From positions 1-52,115 of the forward strand of contig NZ_LLZG01000372.1 of assembly GCF_001509475.1 (NCBI RefSeq): a stretch of DNA of 52,115 nt, read 5' to 3'. Made by a program: the position numbers and the translations under genes. Under the pieces are notes generated by a model. That model searched no databases and was not told the origin of the DNA. It was given only the letters and a program-made list of their open reading frames with translations. Origin of the DNA: Streptomyces regalis. Lineage in GTDB: Bacteria; Actinomycetota; Actinomycetes; Streptomycetales; Streptomycetaceae. This document shows positions 37,109-44,861 of the stretch, in pieces; position 1 is the stretch's first letter; every line of letters begins with the position of its first letter.

Positions 37109-37674
37109 CGGACAAGGCAGCGGGGGGCACGGGTGGCGAGGCCGCGAAGGCGGGCGCCGCGAAGGGGGCCGGCGGGGCCAAGGGGCCCGAGGAGCTGCGG
37201 CGGCAGATCGAGCAGACGCGCGGCGAACTCGGCGACACCGTGGCCGAGTTGGCGGGCAAGACGGACGTGAGGGGCCGGGCCCAGGCGCGTGCCGCCGACC
37301 TCAAGGACAAGGCGGGGGCGATGACCGTGCAGCTGCGCAGCAGCGCGGTCCAGGCGGGCCATGTGCTGCAGGACCGGGCGACGCGAGCGGGGCATGTCGT
37401 GCAGGACCGGGCGACCCACGCGGGGCACGCGGCGCAGGAGCGGGCGACCCACGCGGGACACACCGTCCAGGACAAGGCGACCCACGCCGGACACACCGTC
37501 CACGACAAGGCGACGCACGCGGGCCACGCCGTGGAGCACGGCCTGCCGCGCCCCGTCCGAACCGTCGTTCAGACCGGGCTGCGACACCCGCGGCCGGTAC
37601 TGATCGCCGGGGCGGTGGTGGGAGCGGCGGTCGCGGCCGAGATACTGCGACGGCGGCACAGCGGGCATCACTGA
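37105..37674 (+). CDS. DUF3618-type protein with six 11-residue repeats
   Basis: An N-terminal Gly/Ala/Lys-rich region leads to the DUF3618 motif PEELRRQIEQTRGELGDTVA and ELAGKTDVRGRAQARAADL. Residues 84-146 consist of six units related to AGHVVQDRATH, predicted to be amphipathic helix. A C-terminal hydrophobic helix (VLIAGAVVGAAVAAEILRRR) anchors it. The histidine-bearing 11-mer resembles repeats in LEA-type stress proteins. Coupled to the holin-like gene. Confidence 0.88.
   Translation: MTDKAAGGTGGEAAKAGAAKGAGGAKGPEELRRQIEQTRGELGDTVAELAGKTDVRGRAQARAADLKDKAGAMTVQLRSSAVQAGHVLQDRATRAGHVVQDRATHAGHAAQERATHAGHTVQDKATHAGHTVHDKATHAGHAVEHGLPRPVRTVVQTGLRHPRPVLIAGAVVGAAVAAEILRRRHSGHH
37354..37542 (+). 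repeat. 33-bp tandem repeat, six units
   Basis: Six imperfect 33-bp units within the DUF3618-type gene, each encoding A-G-H-x-V/A-Q/H-D/E-R/K-A-T-H; the last is partial. Units four and five are nearly identical, indicating recent amplification. Confidence 0.85.
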
Positions 37675-37788
37675 GAGAGGTCTTTGAACCGGGTCAGCGG
37701 GCCCCAGGCCTGGTCGGAGCGTTCGATTATCGCCCCGGCCAGGCGATCCCGCCGCGGACCACGCGATTCCGCCGCGGGCCAGGTGGAG

Positions 37789-38574
37789 TCAGTGGTGGTG
37801 GCCCTGCCGGCCGAGCGTCTCCACGGGGGTCGCGCCGGGGCGGGTCCACTGGGGAACGGGCCGACTGGTCGGCCCCCACGTGGCGTTCCCGTCCGCGTCC
37901 GAGCGCCAGGACCAGCACGCGTTGCGCCCCTCGGGCCAGCCCTTGGGGTTGTCCTCCCATGCCTCGCCGCGGCCGTAGGGCGTCATGTCGAGCAGGCCGA
38001 GGGAACCGTTGACCCGCTCATTGCCACGGCCCGTCGTGGAGTAGGTGAGGAACACGCGGTCGCCGTCGCGCAGGAAGCAGGTGAGGTAGCCCATGTCGCC
38101 GCCGACCGGCGCGTCCACGTCGCGCACCGAGTACCAGGGCTGGGTGTAGCCCATGAACTCGACGTAGGAGGCCACCTCGTCCCAACGGCCCGTGGTGAGG
38201 ATGGCGAACGACACGCCGCGGGCGTTGAGGTAGACGGTGTCCTTCAGGTGCCAGGCCGTGGTGGTGCAGCCCTCGCACTGCCCCTGGTGCGGCGCGCCGT
38301 CGTACCACATGTGCTTGTAGACCACGAGCTCGTCGCGGCCCTGGAACAGGTCCAGGAACGGGACCGGGCCGTCGGGTCCGACGACCTCGACCGTGCCGTC
38401 GCACTCCACCATCGGCAGTCGGCGGCGGGCCGCGGCGATGGCATCGCCCTCGCGGGTGTGGGCCTTCTCGCGGACCAGGAGCTCGTCACGGGCGGTCTGC
38501 CAGGCGGCCAGGTCGACCACGGGCGGGCGGTGGTCGGGCAGCGCGGTGTTCGGGTCGTCCGGGGTGGTCGTCAT
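37789..38574 (-). CDS. DUF899 family (thioredoxin-like) protein
   Basis: The 261-residue protein matches the DUF899 layout: N-terminal helix (LAAWQTARDELLVREKAHTR), LPMVECDGTVEVVGPDGP, thioredoxin-like core with DLFQGRDELVVYKHMWYDGA and CEGCTTTAWHL, in which the CxxC sits. The C-terminus ends in HHH. These proteins are related to peroxiredoxin-type folds with unknown function. It is divergent from the ABM gene and its SoxR-type box. Confidence 0.9.
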   Translation of the reverse strand: MTTTPDDPNTALPDHRPPVVDLAAWQTARDELLVREKAHTREGDAIAAARRRLPMVECDGTVEVVGPDGPVPFLDLFQGRDELVVYKHMWYDGAPHQGQCEGCTTTAWHLKDTVYLNARGVSFAILTTGRWDEVASYVEFMGYTQPWYSVRDVDAPVGGDMGYLTCFLRDGDRVFLTYSTTGRGNERVNGSLGLLDMTPYGRGEAWEDNPKGWPEGRNACWSWRSDADGNATWGPTSRPVPQWTRPGATPVETLGRQGHHH

Positions 38575-38731
38575 GGTGTCCTCCGTGGTGTCTCGTGCCG
38601 GGCGGTGTCGTACGACGGTCTATGACGGTCACCAGAAGAGACTCCCGACCTGTCCGGAACTCATCGGAGCGGAGACGCCCGCGCCGCGCCGCGCTGTGCG
38701 ATCGCACGAACTCGCGCCCCCCATGGGCCAC

Positions 38732-38762
38732 TTGACCTCAAGTCCGGTTGAGGTCGAAAGGT
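38732..38762 (+). promoter_or_regulatory. SoxR-type operator/promoter of the ABM gene
   Basis: Arms GACCTCAA (38734-38741) and TTGAGGTC (38748-38755) form a perfect 8-bp inverted repeat around GTCCGG. The -35 TTGACC (38732-38737) and a possible -10 AAAGGT (38757-38762) are 19 bp apart, the long spacing of MerR-class promoters. The core CCTCAA-N6-TTGAGG fits the SoxR box. The ABM gene starts 42 bp later. Confidence 0.75.
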
Positions 38763-38803
38763 GATCGGTGCACGCATCGACCACCCCATCCAGGAGGGTC
38801 TCC

Positions 38804-39511
38804 ATGACCAAGACCCGTCGCACCGCCACCCACCCCGACCTCACCAGCCCCGAGATCGGCGCCCCCTTCTTCAGCACCTGGCGGGTGGGCACCCCCCGTC
38901 GGCAGAAGCAGAGCGTCGAGGCGATCGCCGATACCTGGGAGCGCCGCCCCTGGCCCGCGGACGACTTGCTCGGCTACTACGTCTACGCCGGCCAGGATGC
39001 CGCCACCCTCCTCCACTACTCGCAATGGGCGAGCGAGCAGGCGTACGAGTCCTTCGTGAAGGTCCACCGGCAAGAGCGCAACGACGAGATCGACACCGCC
39101 GTACCGGGCATCGAGCGGCTGTGGCTCGGCCGGTACCGGCACTACCGCAGCGCCCGCCGCGACGGCGACCCGCGCGTCCCCGGCTGCATCGTGATCGTCG
39201 ACGTCGAGTTCGAGGGCCCCGACCCCGACCGGCAGCGCGCCTGGGTCGACGCCGTCTTCGAGGCGCTGGAGAGCGAGCCGAACCCCCACCCCGGCGGCAT
39301 CTCCGGCCACTTCCACCTCAGCACCGACGGCACCCGCGTCCTCAACTACGCCGAGTGGGAGAGCGCCCGGGCCCACATCGAGGCCCTCGCCGCCCCGGGC
39401 GACGGCATCGGGTCGGCGAACGAGCTGTGGCACCGAGTGCAGACCTGGCCGGGACTCAAGAGCAGCACGGTCAGCCGGTACGACTACGTCCTCGGCCTCG
39501 TGCCCGACTGA
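38804..39511 (+). CDS. Antibiotic-biosynthesis-monooxygenase-like protein, two domains
   Basis: The 235-residue protein has two ferredoxin-like ABM domains. The first contains FFSTWRVGTPRRQKQSVEAI and LGYYVYAGQDAATLLHYSQW. The second contains VPGCIVIVDVEFEGPDPDRQ and GGISGHFHLSTDGTRVLNYA. ATG at 38804 (MTKTRRTATHPDL) follows AGGAGGG; an upstream ATG-like start at 38768 lies before that site. With the SoxR box it may detoxify redox-active compounds; S. coelicolor SoxR is known to control a similar protein. Confidence 0.88.
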   Translation: MTKTRRTATHPDLTSPEIGAPFFSTWRVGTPRRQKQSVEAIADTWERRPWPADDLLGYYVYAGQDAATLLHYSQWASEQAYESFVKVHRQERNDEIDTAVPGIERLWLGRYRHYRSARRDGDPRVPGCIVIVDVEFEGPDPDRQRAWVDAVFEALESEPNPHPGGISGHFHLSTDGTRVLNYAEWESARAHIEALAAPGDGIGSANELWHRVQTWPGLKSSTVSRYDYVLGLVPD

Positions 39512-39554
39512 CGTCGAGTCCGTCTTCGTCCAAGTTCGTCCGTCCGGTCCTGCG

Positions 39555-39607
39555 CCGAAAACTCACCGAACACTCGGCCTGTCTGGACAAAAAAAGTTTT
39601 CGGTGAG
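39555..39607. promoter_or_regulatory. Nested inverted repeats upstream of the ArsR gene
   Basis: CCGAAAAC (39555-39562) pairs with GTTTTCGG (39596-39603), and CTCACCG (39562-39568) with CGGTGAG (39601-39607), partly overlapping, around an A7 tract. The right end lies 12 bp before the regulator start, so it may be an autoregulatory operator. Confidence 0.5.
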
Positions 39608-39618
39608 ACGGTGGACCC

Positions 39619-40275
39619 ATGCTGGACGTCACCGTGATCGAGGACCCCGAGGCCGCAGCCGTCTCCCTGGACCCCATAAGGGCCCGGCTGCTCGCCGAGC
39701 TGGCGGCCGGGCCCGCGTCGGCCGCCATGCTGGCCGGGAAGGTCGGGCTGCCCCGGCAGAAGGTGAACTACCACCTCAAGGCTCTGGAGCGGCACGGCCT
39801 GGTCGAGCTGGCCGGTGAGCGGCGCAAGGGCAACGTCACCGAGCGGCTGATGCAGGCGACCGCCGCGTCGTACGTGATCTCGCCGCTCGCGCTCGCCTCC
39901 GTGCAGCCGGACCCGGACCGCTTCCGGGACCAGCTCTCCGCCCGCTGGCTGCTCGCCCTCGGCGCCCGGCTCGTCCGGGACGTCGGTTCGCTGATCACCG
40001 GCGCGGCGAAGGCCCGCAAGCGGCTCGCGACGTACGCGCTGGACGGCGAGGTCCGTTTCGCCTCGGCCGCCGAACGGGCCGCGTTCATCCAGGAGTTGAC
40101 GGCCGGGGTGAGCGCGCTGATCCGCAAGTACGACGCGCCCGACGCCGAGGGCGGCCGGGATCACCGGATCGTGGTCGCCGTACACCCTACGGTCAAACCC
40201 ACGGCCGATCCCGCGGTCGAGGACCAGCCCGCCCAGGAACCCGCCCAGGAACCCGCCCAGGAAATCGAGCAGTAG
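39619..40275 (+). CDS. ArsR-like helix-turn-helix regulator
   Basis: The 218-residue protein has a winged helix at residues 14-70 (SLDPIRARLLAELAAGPASA, AGKVGLPRQKVNYHLKALER, HGLVELAGERRKGNVTERLM). The remainder is a larger helical domain. The C-terminus carries a repeated QEPA motif (PAQEPAQEPAQE) from a 12-bp DNA repeat. It is 17 bp upstream of an SRPBCC gene, the usual arrangement of ArsR plus AHSA1-type genes, which it probably controls. Confidence 0.9.
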   Translation: MLDVTVIEDPEAAAVSLDPIRARLLAELAAGPASAAMLAGKVGLPRQKVNYHLKALERHGLVELAGERRKGNVTERLMQATAASYVISPLALASVQPDPDRFRDQLSARWLLALGARLVRDVGSLITGAAKARKRLATYALDGEVRFASAAERAAFIQELTAGVSALIRKYDAPDAEGGRDHRIVVAVHPTVKPTADPAVEDQPAQEPAQEPAQEIEQ

Positions 40276-40292
40276 GAGTACAGGAGCCCGCC

Positions 40293-41027
40293 ATGTCCAA
40301 GGAATTCGAGATCGCCCGCGAGTTCGAGGTCGACGCCACCCCTCAGGAGGTGTGGGAGGCGATCACCACCGGGACCGGAGGCTATCTGTGGCCGATGGAG
40401 CCGCCGGAGCCCAAGGTCGGCGGCCGGGGGCCGTTCGGGTCCACCGTCACCGCCTGGGACCCGCCGCACCGCTACACCAACCGCGTCGAGGACGTCGAGG
40501 GCATCGCCGAGCAGACCGCCAACCAGCTCGACTACACCATCGAACCGCGCGACGAGGGCCGGCGCGCCTGGGTGCGGTACGTGCACAGCGGGATCTTCGT
40601 CGACGACTGGGACAACCAGTACGACGGTGCCGCCAAGCACACCGACTTCTACCTGCACACCCTGCGCGAGTACCTGGTCCACTTCGCGCCCCGGCCGGCC
40701 GCCTTCGCCACGTTCGACGGGCCCGAGGCGTCGAAGAACGCCGACGCCCTCGCCGCCGTCGGGCGGGTGCTCGGCGTCGGGGAGGACGTGGCCGCCGGGA
40801 CTCGGGTGACGGTCCACGGGCCGGACGAGTTCGAGGCCGTGGTCGACTTCCGCAACCCGTACTTCATCGGGCTGCGCACGGACCGGGGCCTCACCCGCTT
40901 CTTCGGGCGCAACCACTGGGGCTACCCGGTCGGCATCTCCCTGCACGACTTCACGCCGGGCGCCGACATCAAGGAGTGCGAAGCCGCCTGGCAGGGCTGG
41001 CTGAACGGAGTGTTCAGCCAGCCCTGA
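40293..41027 (+). CDS. SRPBCC (AHSA1-like) domain protein
   Basis: The 244-residue protein begins MSKEFEIAREFEVDATPQEV, typical of the START-like SRPBCC fold, with WEAITTGTGGYLWPMEPPEP and TVTAWDPPHRYTNRVED. A second, less conserved half follows (AVVDFRNPYFIGLRTDRGLT). Such proteins bind hydrophobic ligands; the ligand is unknown. It is downstream of the ArsR-like regulator and converges on the nuclease gene. Confidence 0.9.
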   Translation: MSKEFEIAREFEVDATPQEVWEAITTGTGGYLWPMEPPEPKVGGRGPFGSTVTAWDPPHRYTNRVEDVEGIAEQTANQLDYTIEPRDEGRRAWVRYVHSGIFVDDWDNQYDGAAKHTDFYLHTLREYLVHFAPRPAAFATFDGPEASKNADALAAVGRVLGVGEDVAAGTRVTVHGPDEFEAVVDFRNPYFIGLRTDRGLTRFFGRNHWGYPVGISLHDFTPGADIKECEAAWQGWLNGVFSQP

Positions 41028-41048
41028 GACCCACCGGAGGCTCCGGCC

Positions 41049-42878
41049 CTACGGGCGGAACCGCAGCACCTGCGGGTCGTGGTCGCTGATCTGGTCGTTG
41101 AACTCCGAGTTGACGTGCACGCTGTCGTACTCGAAGTCGCAGGAGCGCCGGATCGACGGGCTGATCAGGATCTGGTCCAGCGTCTGGGCGTTGCCCTGGT
41201 AGACGTACGAGTAGCGCTCGCTCTTGGGCAGCGACTTGATCGCCGACCACAGCGCGCCGTCGTCCTCCAGCAGCTTGGCGGTGCCGGAGAACTCGAAGTC
41301 GTTGATGTCGCCGAGCGTGACGACGTCCGCGTTCTTCTGGACGGCCAGGATGTCCTTGACGAAGGCGTTGACGGCGGCCGCCTGGAGGTGGCGCTGGGTC
41401 TCCGAGCTACGGGTCGGCGGCTGGTACTGCGCGTGCAGCGACTGGTCGCCGCCCTTGGAGCCGAAGTGGTTGGCGATCACGAAGACCGTGCGGCCGCGGA
41501 AGACGAACTCGCCGGCCAGCGGCTTGCGGCTGTTCGTCCAGGCGGCGTTCGCCGGGTCGATGCGGCCGGGGGAGACCGTCAGCGCCGCCTTCCCCTTCGC
41601 CTCGGTCACGCCGACGGCGGTCGTGGCGTCGCCGCCCGCGCGGTCCGTGAAGGAGACCCGCTCCGGGTTGAACAGGAACACCTGGCGGATGTTGCCGCCC
41701 GGCTGGCCACCATCGGCCTTGTCCACCGGGTCGATGGAGCGCCAGTCGTACGTCGGGCCGCCCGCGGCGGCGATCGCGTCGATCAGCTTCTGCATCGTCT
41801 GGTCGGCGGCGACCGTACCGTCGTTCTTCGCGCCGTTGTTGTCCTGGATCTCCTCCAGGGACACGATGTCGGGCGACTGGAGATTGTTCACGATCGCGGA
41901 GGCGTGCTCGGCGAAGGTGGCGTCGGAGGGGTCGAGGTTCTCGACGTTGTACGTCGCGACCGCCAGCTCGCCGCGCCCCTGCTTCTGGGTCGTCTCCCGC
42001 TTGATGCCACCGCTCTTGAGCGTGCCGAGTTCGCTCGCGACGAGGGTGTAGCCGCCGAACTGGGTGTAGTCCAGCGGGCCGGTGGTGGTGCCGGCGAGCT
42101 TGTCGCCGACGTTCGCCTTCGGGAAGTCGGCGGCCGCGCCAAGGGACTGGATCTGCAGGCGGCCGGTGTTCTGGGACTCGTAGGAGCCGTAGACCGTGCC
42201 GCCACGCCGGTTGGCGTTCTCGTGTGGCTTCACCGTGACCCACAGTTCGTTGAAGGCGTCGGTGCCGGTCACCACTCGCGCGTCGGCGACCCGGACATTC
42301 ATGTGCTCCAGGGACTCGTAGTAGTCCAGGGCGTAGGCCGAGGGCCTGAGCGTCAGGCCGTTGACCGAGCCGTTCGCGGCGGTGTCGCCGGCGGGGGCGT
42401 ACGCGTCCGGCACGGACTTGGCGGAGATGACCACGGCTGCCGGGACGGCGTTGCCGCTGGAGACGACGGTGAACGTCGGCTTGGTGATCTCGGTGATCGA
42501 CTGGTTGCCGGTGGCGGCGCCGCCCGGGACGTACTCCTGCACCGTGCCCGACACCGTGACCGCGTCGCCGACGGCGACGCCCTTCGGCGTGGAGTTGGTG
42601 TAGACGAATATGGCCTCGCTGGTGGCCGGGTTGTCGTCCGCCTGCGGGTCCTGGATCCAGAAGCCTCTGGAGGAGCCGTAGGTGCGCACGCCGGTGACAA
42701 TTCCGGCCACGTCCGTGACCTCCTTGCCGGAGTACGCGGATATGCGCGTGCTGCCCTGGATGTCATGGATGCGCACGGAGTCCGCGTGCGCGGGCGCGGT
42801 CAGGACAACGGTGGAGGCCGCGGAACAGACGGCGGCGACGGTGAGCGCGGCGAGACGCGCGGACTTCTTGCTCGGCAA
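41049..42878 (-). CDS. Secreted endonuclease/exonuclease/phosphatase-family nuclease
   Basis: The 609-residue precursor has a signal peptide (MPSKKSARLAALTVAAVCSA, cleavage after AHA). An N-terminal OB/lamin-like region (VTGVRTYGSSRGFWIQDPQA, AVTVSGTVQEYV) leads to an ExeM-type nuclease domain with TYNVENLDPSDATFAEHAS, VSLEEIQDNNGAK, FVIANHFGSKGGDQSLH, TLGDINDFEFS and the final SDHDPQVLRF. All metal-binding Asn, Glu, Asp and His are present. TTG start at 42876-42878 with GGAGGG six bases upstream. It probably degrades external DNA. Confidence 0.93.
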   Translation of the reverse strand: MPSKKSARLAALTVAAVCSAASTVVLTAPAHADSVRIHDIQGSTRISAYSGKEVTDVAGIVTGVRTYGSSRGFWIQDPQADDNPATSEAIFVYTNSTPKGVAVGDAVTVSGTVQEYVPGGAATGNQSITEITKPTFTVVSSGNAVPAAVVISAKSVPDAYAPAGDTAANGSVNGLTLRPSAYALDYYESLEHMNVRVADARVVTGTDAFNELWVTVKPHENANRRGGTVYGSYESQNTGRLQIQSLGAAADFPKANVGDKLAGTTTGPLDYTQFGGYTLVASELGTLKSGGIKRETTQKQGRGELAVATYNVENLDPSDATFAEHASAIVNNLQSPDIVSLEEIQDNNGAKNDGTVAADQTMQKLIDAIAAAGGPTYDWRSIDPVDKADGGQPGGNIRQVFLFNPERVSFTDRAGGDATTAVGVTEAKGKAALTVSPGRIDPANAAWTNSRKPLAGEFVFRGRTVFVIANHFGSKGGDQSLHAQYQPPTRSSETQRHLQAAAVNAFVKDILAVQKNADVVTLGDINDFEFSGTAKLLEDDGALWSAIKSLPKSERYSYVYQGNAQTLDQILISPSIRRSCDFEYDSVHVNSEFNDQISDHDPQVLRFRP

Positions 42879-42965
42879 CGGAATCCCTCCGGGGACGTGA
42901 ATGAGCGCCGGGACGAGGGTGGTGCGTGGAACGGTGGGTGCAGGCGCGACCGGTGGGGCGGCGGC

Positions 42966-43018
42966 GACGCGCGTAGAAAATACAGTGAACAGATGTCCGC
43001 CCGGTTTCTACGCGCGTC
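42966..43018. promoter_or_regulatory. 14-bp perfect inverted repeat upstream of the nuclease gene
   Basis: GACGCGCGTAGAAA (42966-42979) and TTTCTACGCGCGTC (43005-43018) are exactly complementary, 25 bp apart, about 90 bp ahead of the nuclease start. A TTGACA-like -35 (minus strand, 43043-43048) lies just upstream. It may be an operator or a 5'-leader hairpin. Confidence 0.6.
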
Positions 43019-43119
43019 AATCTCCTGCCTGGTCAGGCCACTTGTCAAGGTTTCGGCCATGTACGCATCCTGACCGAGAGATGAACCGGGCGGCATGGGT
43101 GGAAATCCGTCTAGGCTGA

Positions 43120-43161
43120 GCGGTTGAGCCGTGATGTGTAGCGGCTGAGCCGTGATGCGTA
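43120..43161 (+). repeat. 21-bp tandem repeat
   Basis: GCGGTTGAGCCGTGATGTGT plus A, and a second copy with two C-for-T changes, directly adjacent. Located ahead of the conserved hypothetical gene at 43195. Function unknown. Confidence 0.7.
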
Positions 43162-43194
43162 CGGCCCTGCAGAACGCCCTAGGAGAACCAGCCG

Positions 43195-44631
43195 ATGTCA
43201 GACAGCTCCCCCCTGCCGCCCGTGCGGCTGCATCCCGAAGCGGAGCTGGCGCGGGACGCGCTGTCCACGCCGTTGCTCTCCCGGGCCGTGCGGCTGGCCC
43301 GCTGGGCCGGGCCCGACACCCGGGTCGACGCCGGCGGCGGGCTCGTCGACGAGCAACTCCCGGCCGCCGCCGAACTGCTGGGGCTGAGCGGGGACGACGC
43401 CACCGCGTACGCCGACGAGGCCTGGCGGGTGGCCGTCGACACCGGGCTGGTCGAGGTCGTGGACGAGGAGGAGGGCACGGTCGCCGCCGGCGCGGAACTG
43501 GACCTGCTGACCGGCGGTTCGCCGCAGGACGTACTCGGCGTGTGGACGGGGGCGCTGGAGACGGTGCTCGCGGATGCGAGCGTGCCCGACCTCGACGACC
43601 TGGTCGACGCCATGGACGGGGGCGGCCCGGTCGACCTCTCCTCGCTGGACTGGGACCCCGAGGCCGAGGCCGAGTTCCTCGACGGGGTGCTCGGCAACCT
43701 CTACCTGCTCACGGTCAGCGGGGACGGGCCGGGCGACGGGCCCGTGCCGCTGCCGGCCCTCGCCGCGTCGATGATCGTGCCCAGCGACATGGGCGAGCCC
43801 ACGAACGACGTGTTGGAGCAGGTGTCCGACGCGATGATGCGCCTGGACGACCAGTTCCGGCTGCTGGAGCCGGTCGGCCTGGTGGAGTACCAGCCGGTGG
43901 ACGAGGCGCTGATGGCGGACGTCGAAAGCGCCGCCGAGGAGCCGTCGGCCGCCGTCGACGACACCGACGTGTCGCGCTACGGCATGGTGCGGCTGACCCC
44001 GCTCGGACTGTACGGGCTGCGGGCCCGCCTGCTGGAGGCCGGGTTCGAGGCACCCGCGGTCGGAGACCTCGCGGACAAGGGCGCCGACGCGCTGCTCGAC
44101 GGGACGGCCACGTTCCCGCAGAGCGCCGCGCAGGCCGAGACCGAGCAGTGGCTGGCCCGGCGCGAATCCCTCGCCGCGGCACGGGAGTTGCTGGCTGCGG
44201 CACGGGGGCTGGACGCCGGGGCGCCGCTGCGGCGGCTGCGCTGCCAGCAGGCGCTGTCCCTGGTGGGCGCGGAGGCCGAGCCCGCGCTGCGGGAGGTCCT
44301 CGACGATCCGGAGCTGGGCGGGCTGGCCCGGGTCTGGCTGACCGAGGCGGGGTTCTCCGACGTTCCCGCGCCGTCCCAGGAGCTGGTGTTCTGGCTGACC
44401 GTCGACACGGTTGCTGCGCAGCTGGCGGCCGAGGGGAACTCCGACGAGCTGCGGGCGCTGGTGCAGGGGTTGGCCGCACAGCACAGTGGGTTCTTTGCGG
44501 CGGCTTGGCGGGTGGATCATCCGGCTACGGCGGATGTGCTGGAGGCTATGGGGCGGTTGCATCCGGACAAGAAGATCGCGAAGGAAGCGCGGAAGGCCGC
44601 GTTCAAGGCTCGGTCGCAGCAGGGTGGCTGA
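43195..44631 (+). CDS. Conserved hypothetical protein, 478 aa
   Basis: A soluble, very acidic, helix-rich protein starting MSDSSPLPPVRLHPEAELAR. A possible winged-helix segment is DDTDVSRYGMVRLTPLGLYG near residue 260. The C-terminal 150 residues look like HEAT-type alpha repeats (LRRLRCQQALSLVGAEAEPA, HPATADVLEAMGRLHPDKKI). ATG at 43195 follows AGGAGA. No membrane segment or catalytic motif. Commonly conserved in Streptomyces by recollection; function unknown. Confidence 0.82.
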   Translation: MSDSSPLPPVRLHPEAELARDALSTPLLSRAVRLARWAGPDTRVDAGGGLVDEQLPAAAELLGLSGDDATAYADEAWRVAVDTGLVEVVDEEEGTVAAGAELDLLTGGSPQDVLGVWTGALETVLADASVPDLDDLVDAMDGGGPVDLSSLDWDPEAEAEFLDGVLGNLYLLTVSGDGPGDGPVPLPALAASMIVPSDMGEPTNDVLEQVSDAMMRLDDQFRLLEPVGLVEYQPVDEALMADVESAAEEPSAAVDDTDVSRYGMVRLTPLGLYGLRARLLEAGFEAPAVGDLADKGADALLDGTATFPQSAAQAETEQWLARRESLAAARELLAAARGLDAGAPLRRLRCQQALSLVGAEAEPALREVLDDPELGGLARVWLTEAGFSDVPAPSQELVFWLTVDTVAAQLAAEGNSDELRALVQGLAAQHSGFFAAAWRVDHPATADVLEAMGRLHPDKKIAKEARKAAFKARSQQGG

Positions 44632-44656
44632 GCTTGTTATGCGGGTGCGGGTGTGT

Positions 44657-44711
44657 GGGGGCTGAGCGCGCCCACGCGGCGGAGCCGCAAATCGGTACAG
44701 TCCCGCGCTCC
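44657..44711 (-). repeat. Dispersed 55-bp Streptomyces repeat (copy 1)
   Basis: Contains GCGCCCACGCGGCGGAGCCG and a GTACAGTCCCGCG block. The reverse complement matches 50112-50166 closely. The central GCGGCGGAGCCGC forms a hairpin. Intergenic, between the 478-residue hypothetical and the phoX-type gene. Confidence 0.7.
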
Positions 44712-44771
44712 TAAGTGCGTTGCCGCGCCCGGCGTTGATTCATGGAAGCGGGTGTGCTGAGGACGCCTGGT

Positions 44772-44793
44772 GTTCAATCTGCGTTCAGGCATG
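44772..44793 (+). promoter_or_regulatory. PHO-box-like direct repeats
   Basis: GTTCAATCTGC and GTTCAGGCATG are adjacent 11-base direct repeats that fit the Streptomyces PhoP unit (about GTTCAYYYRGC). They lie 69 bp ahead of the PhoX-type phosphatase start, where activation under phosphate limitation would be expected. Confidence 0.7.
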
Positions 44794-44861
44794 GGCGGGA
44801 CCGTGGCGCCGTCCCGGAGTCCGCCACCTCCCACGGCACACCCACTGTCACAGGAGACACC

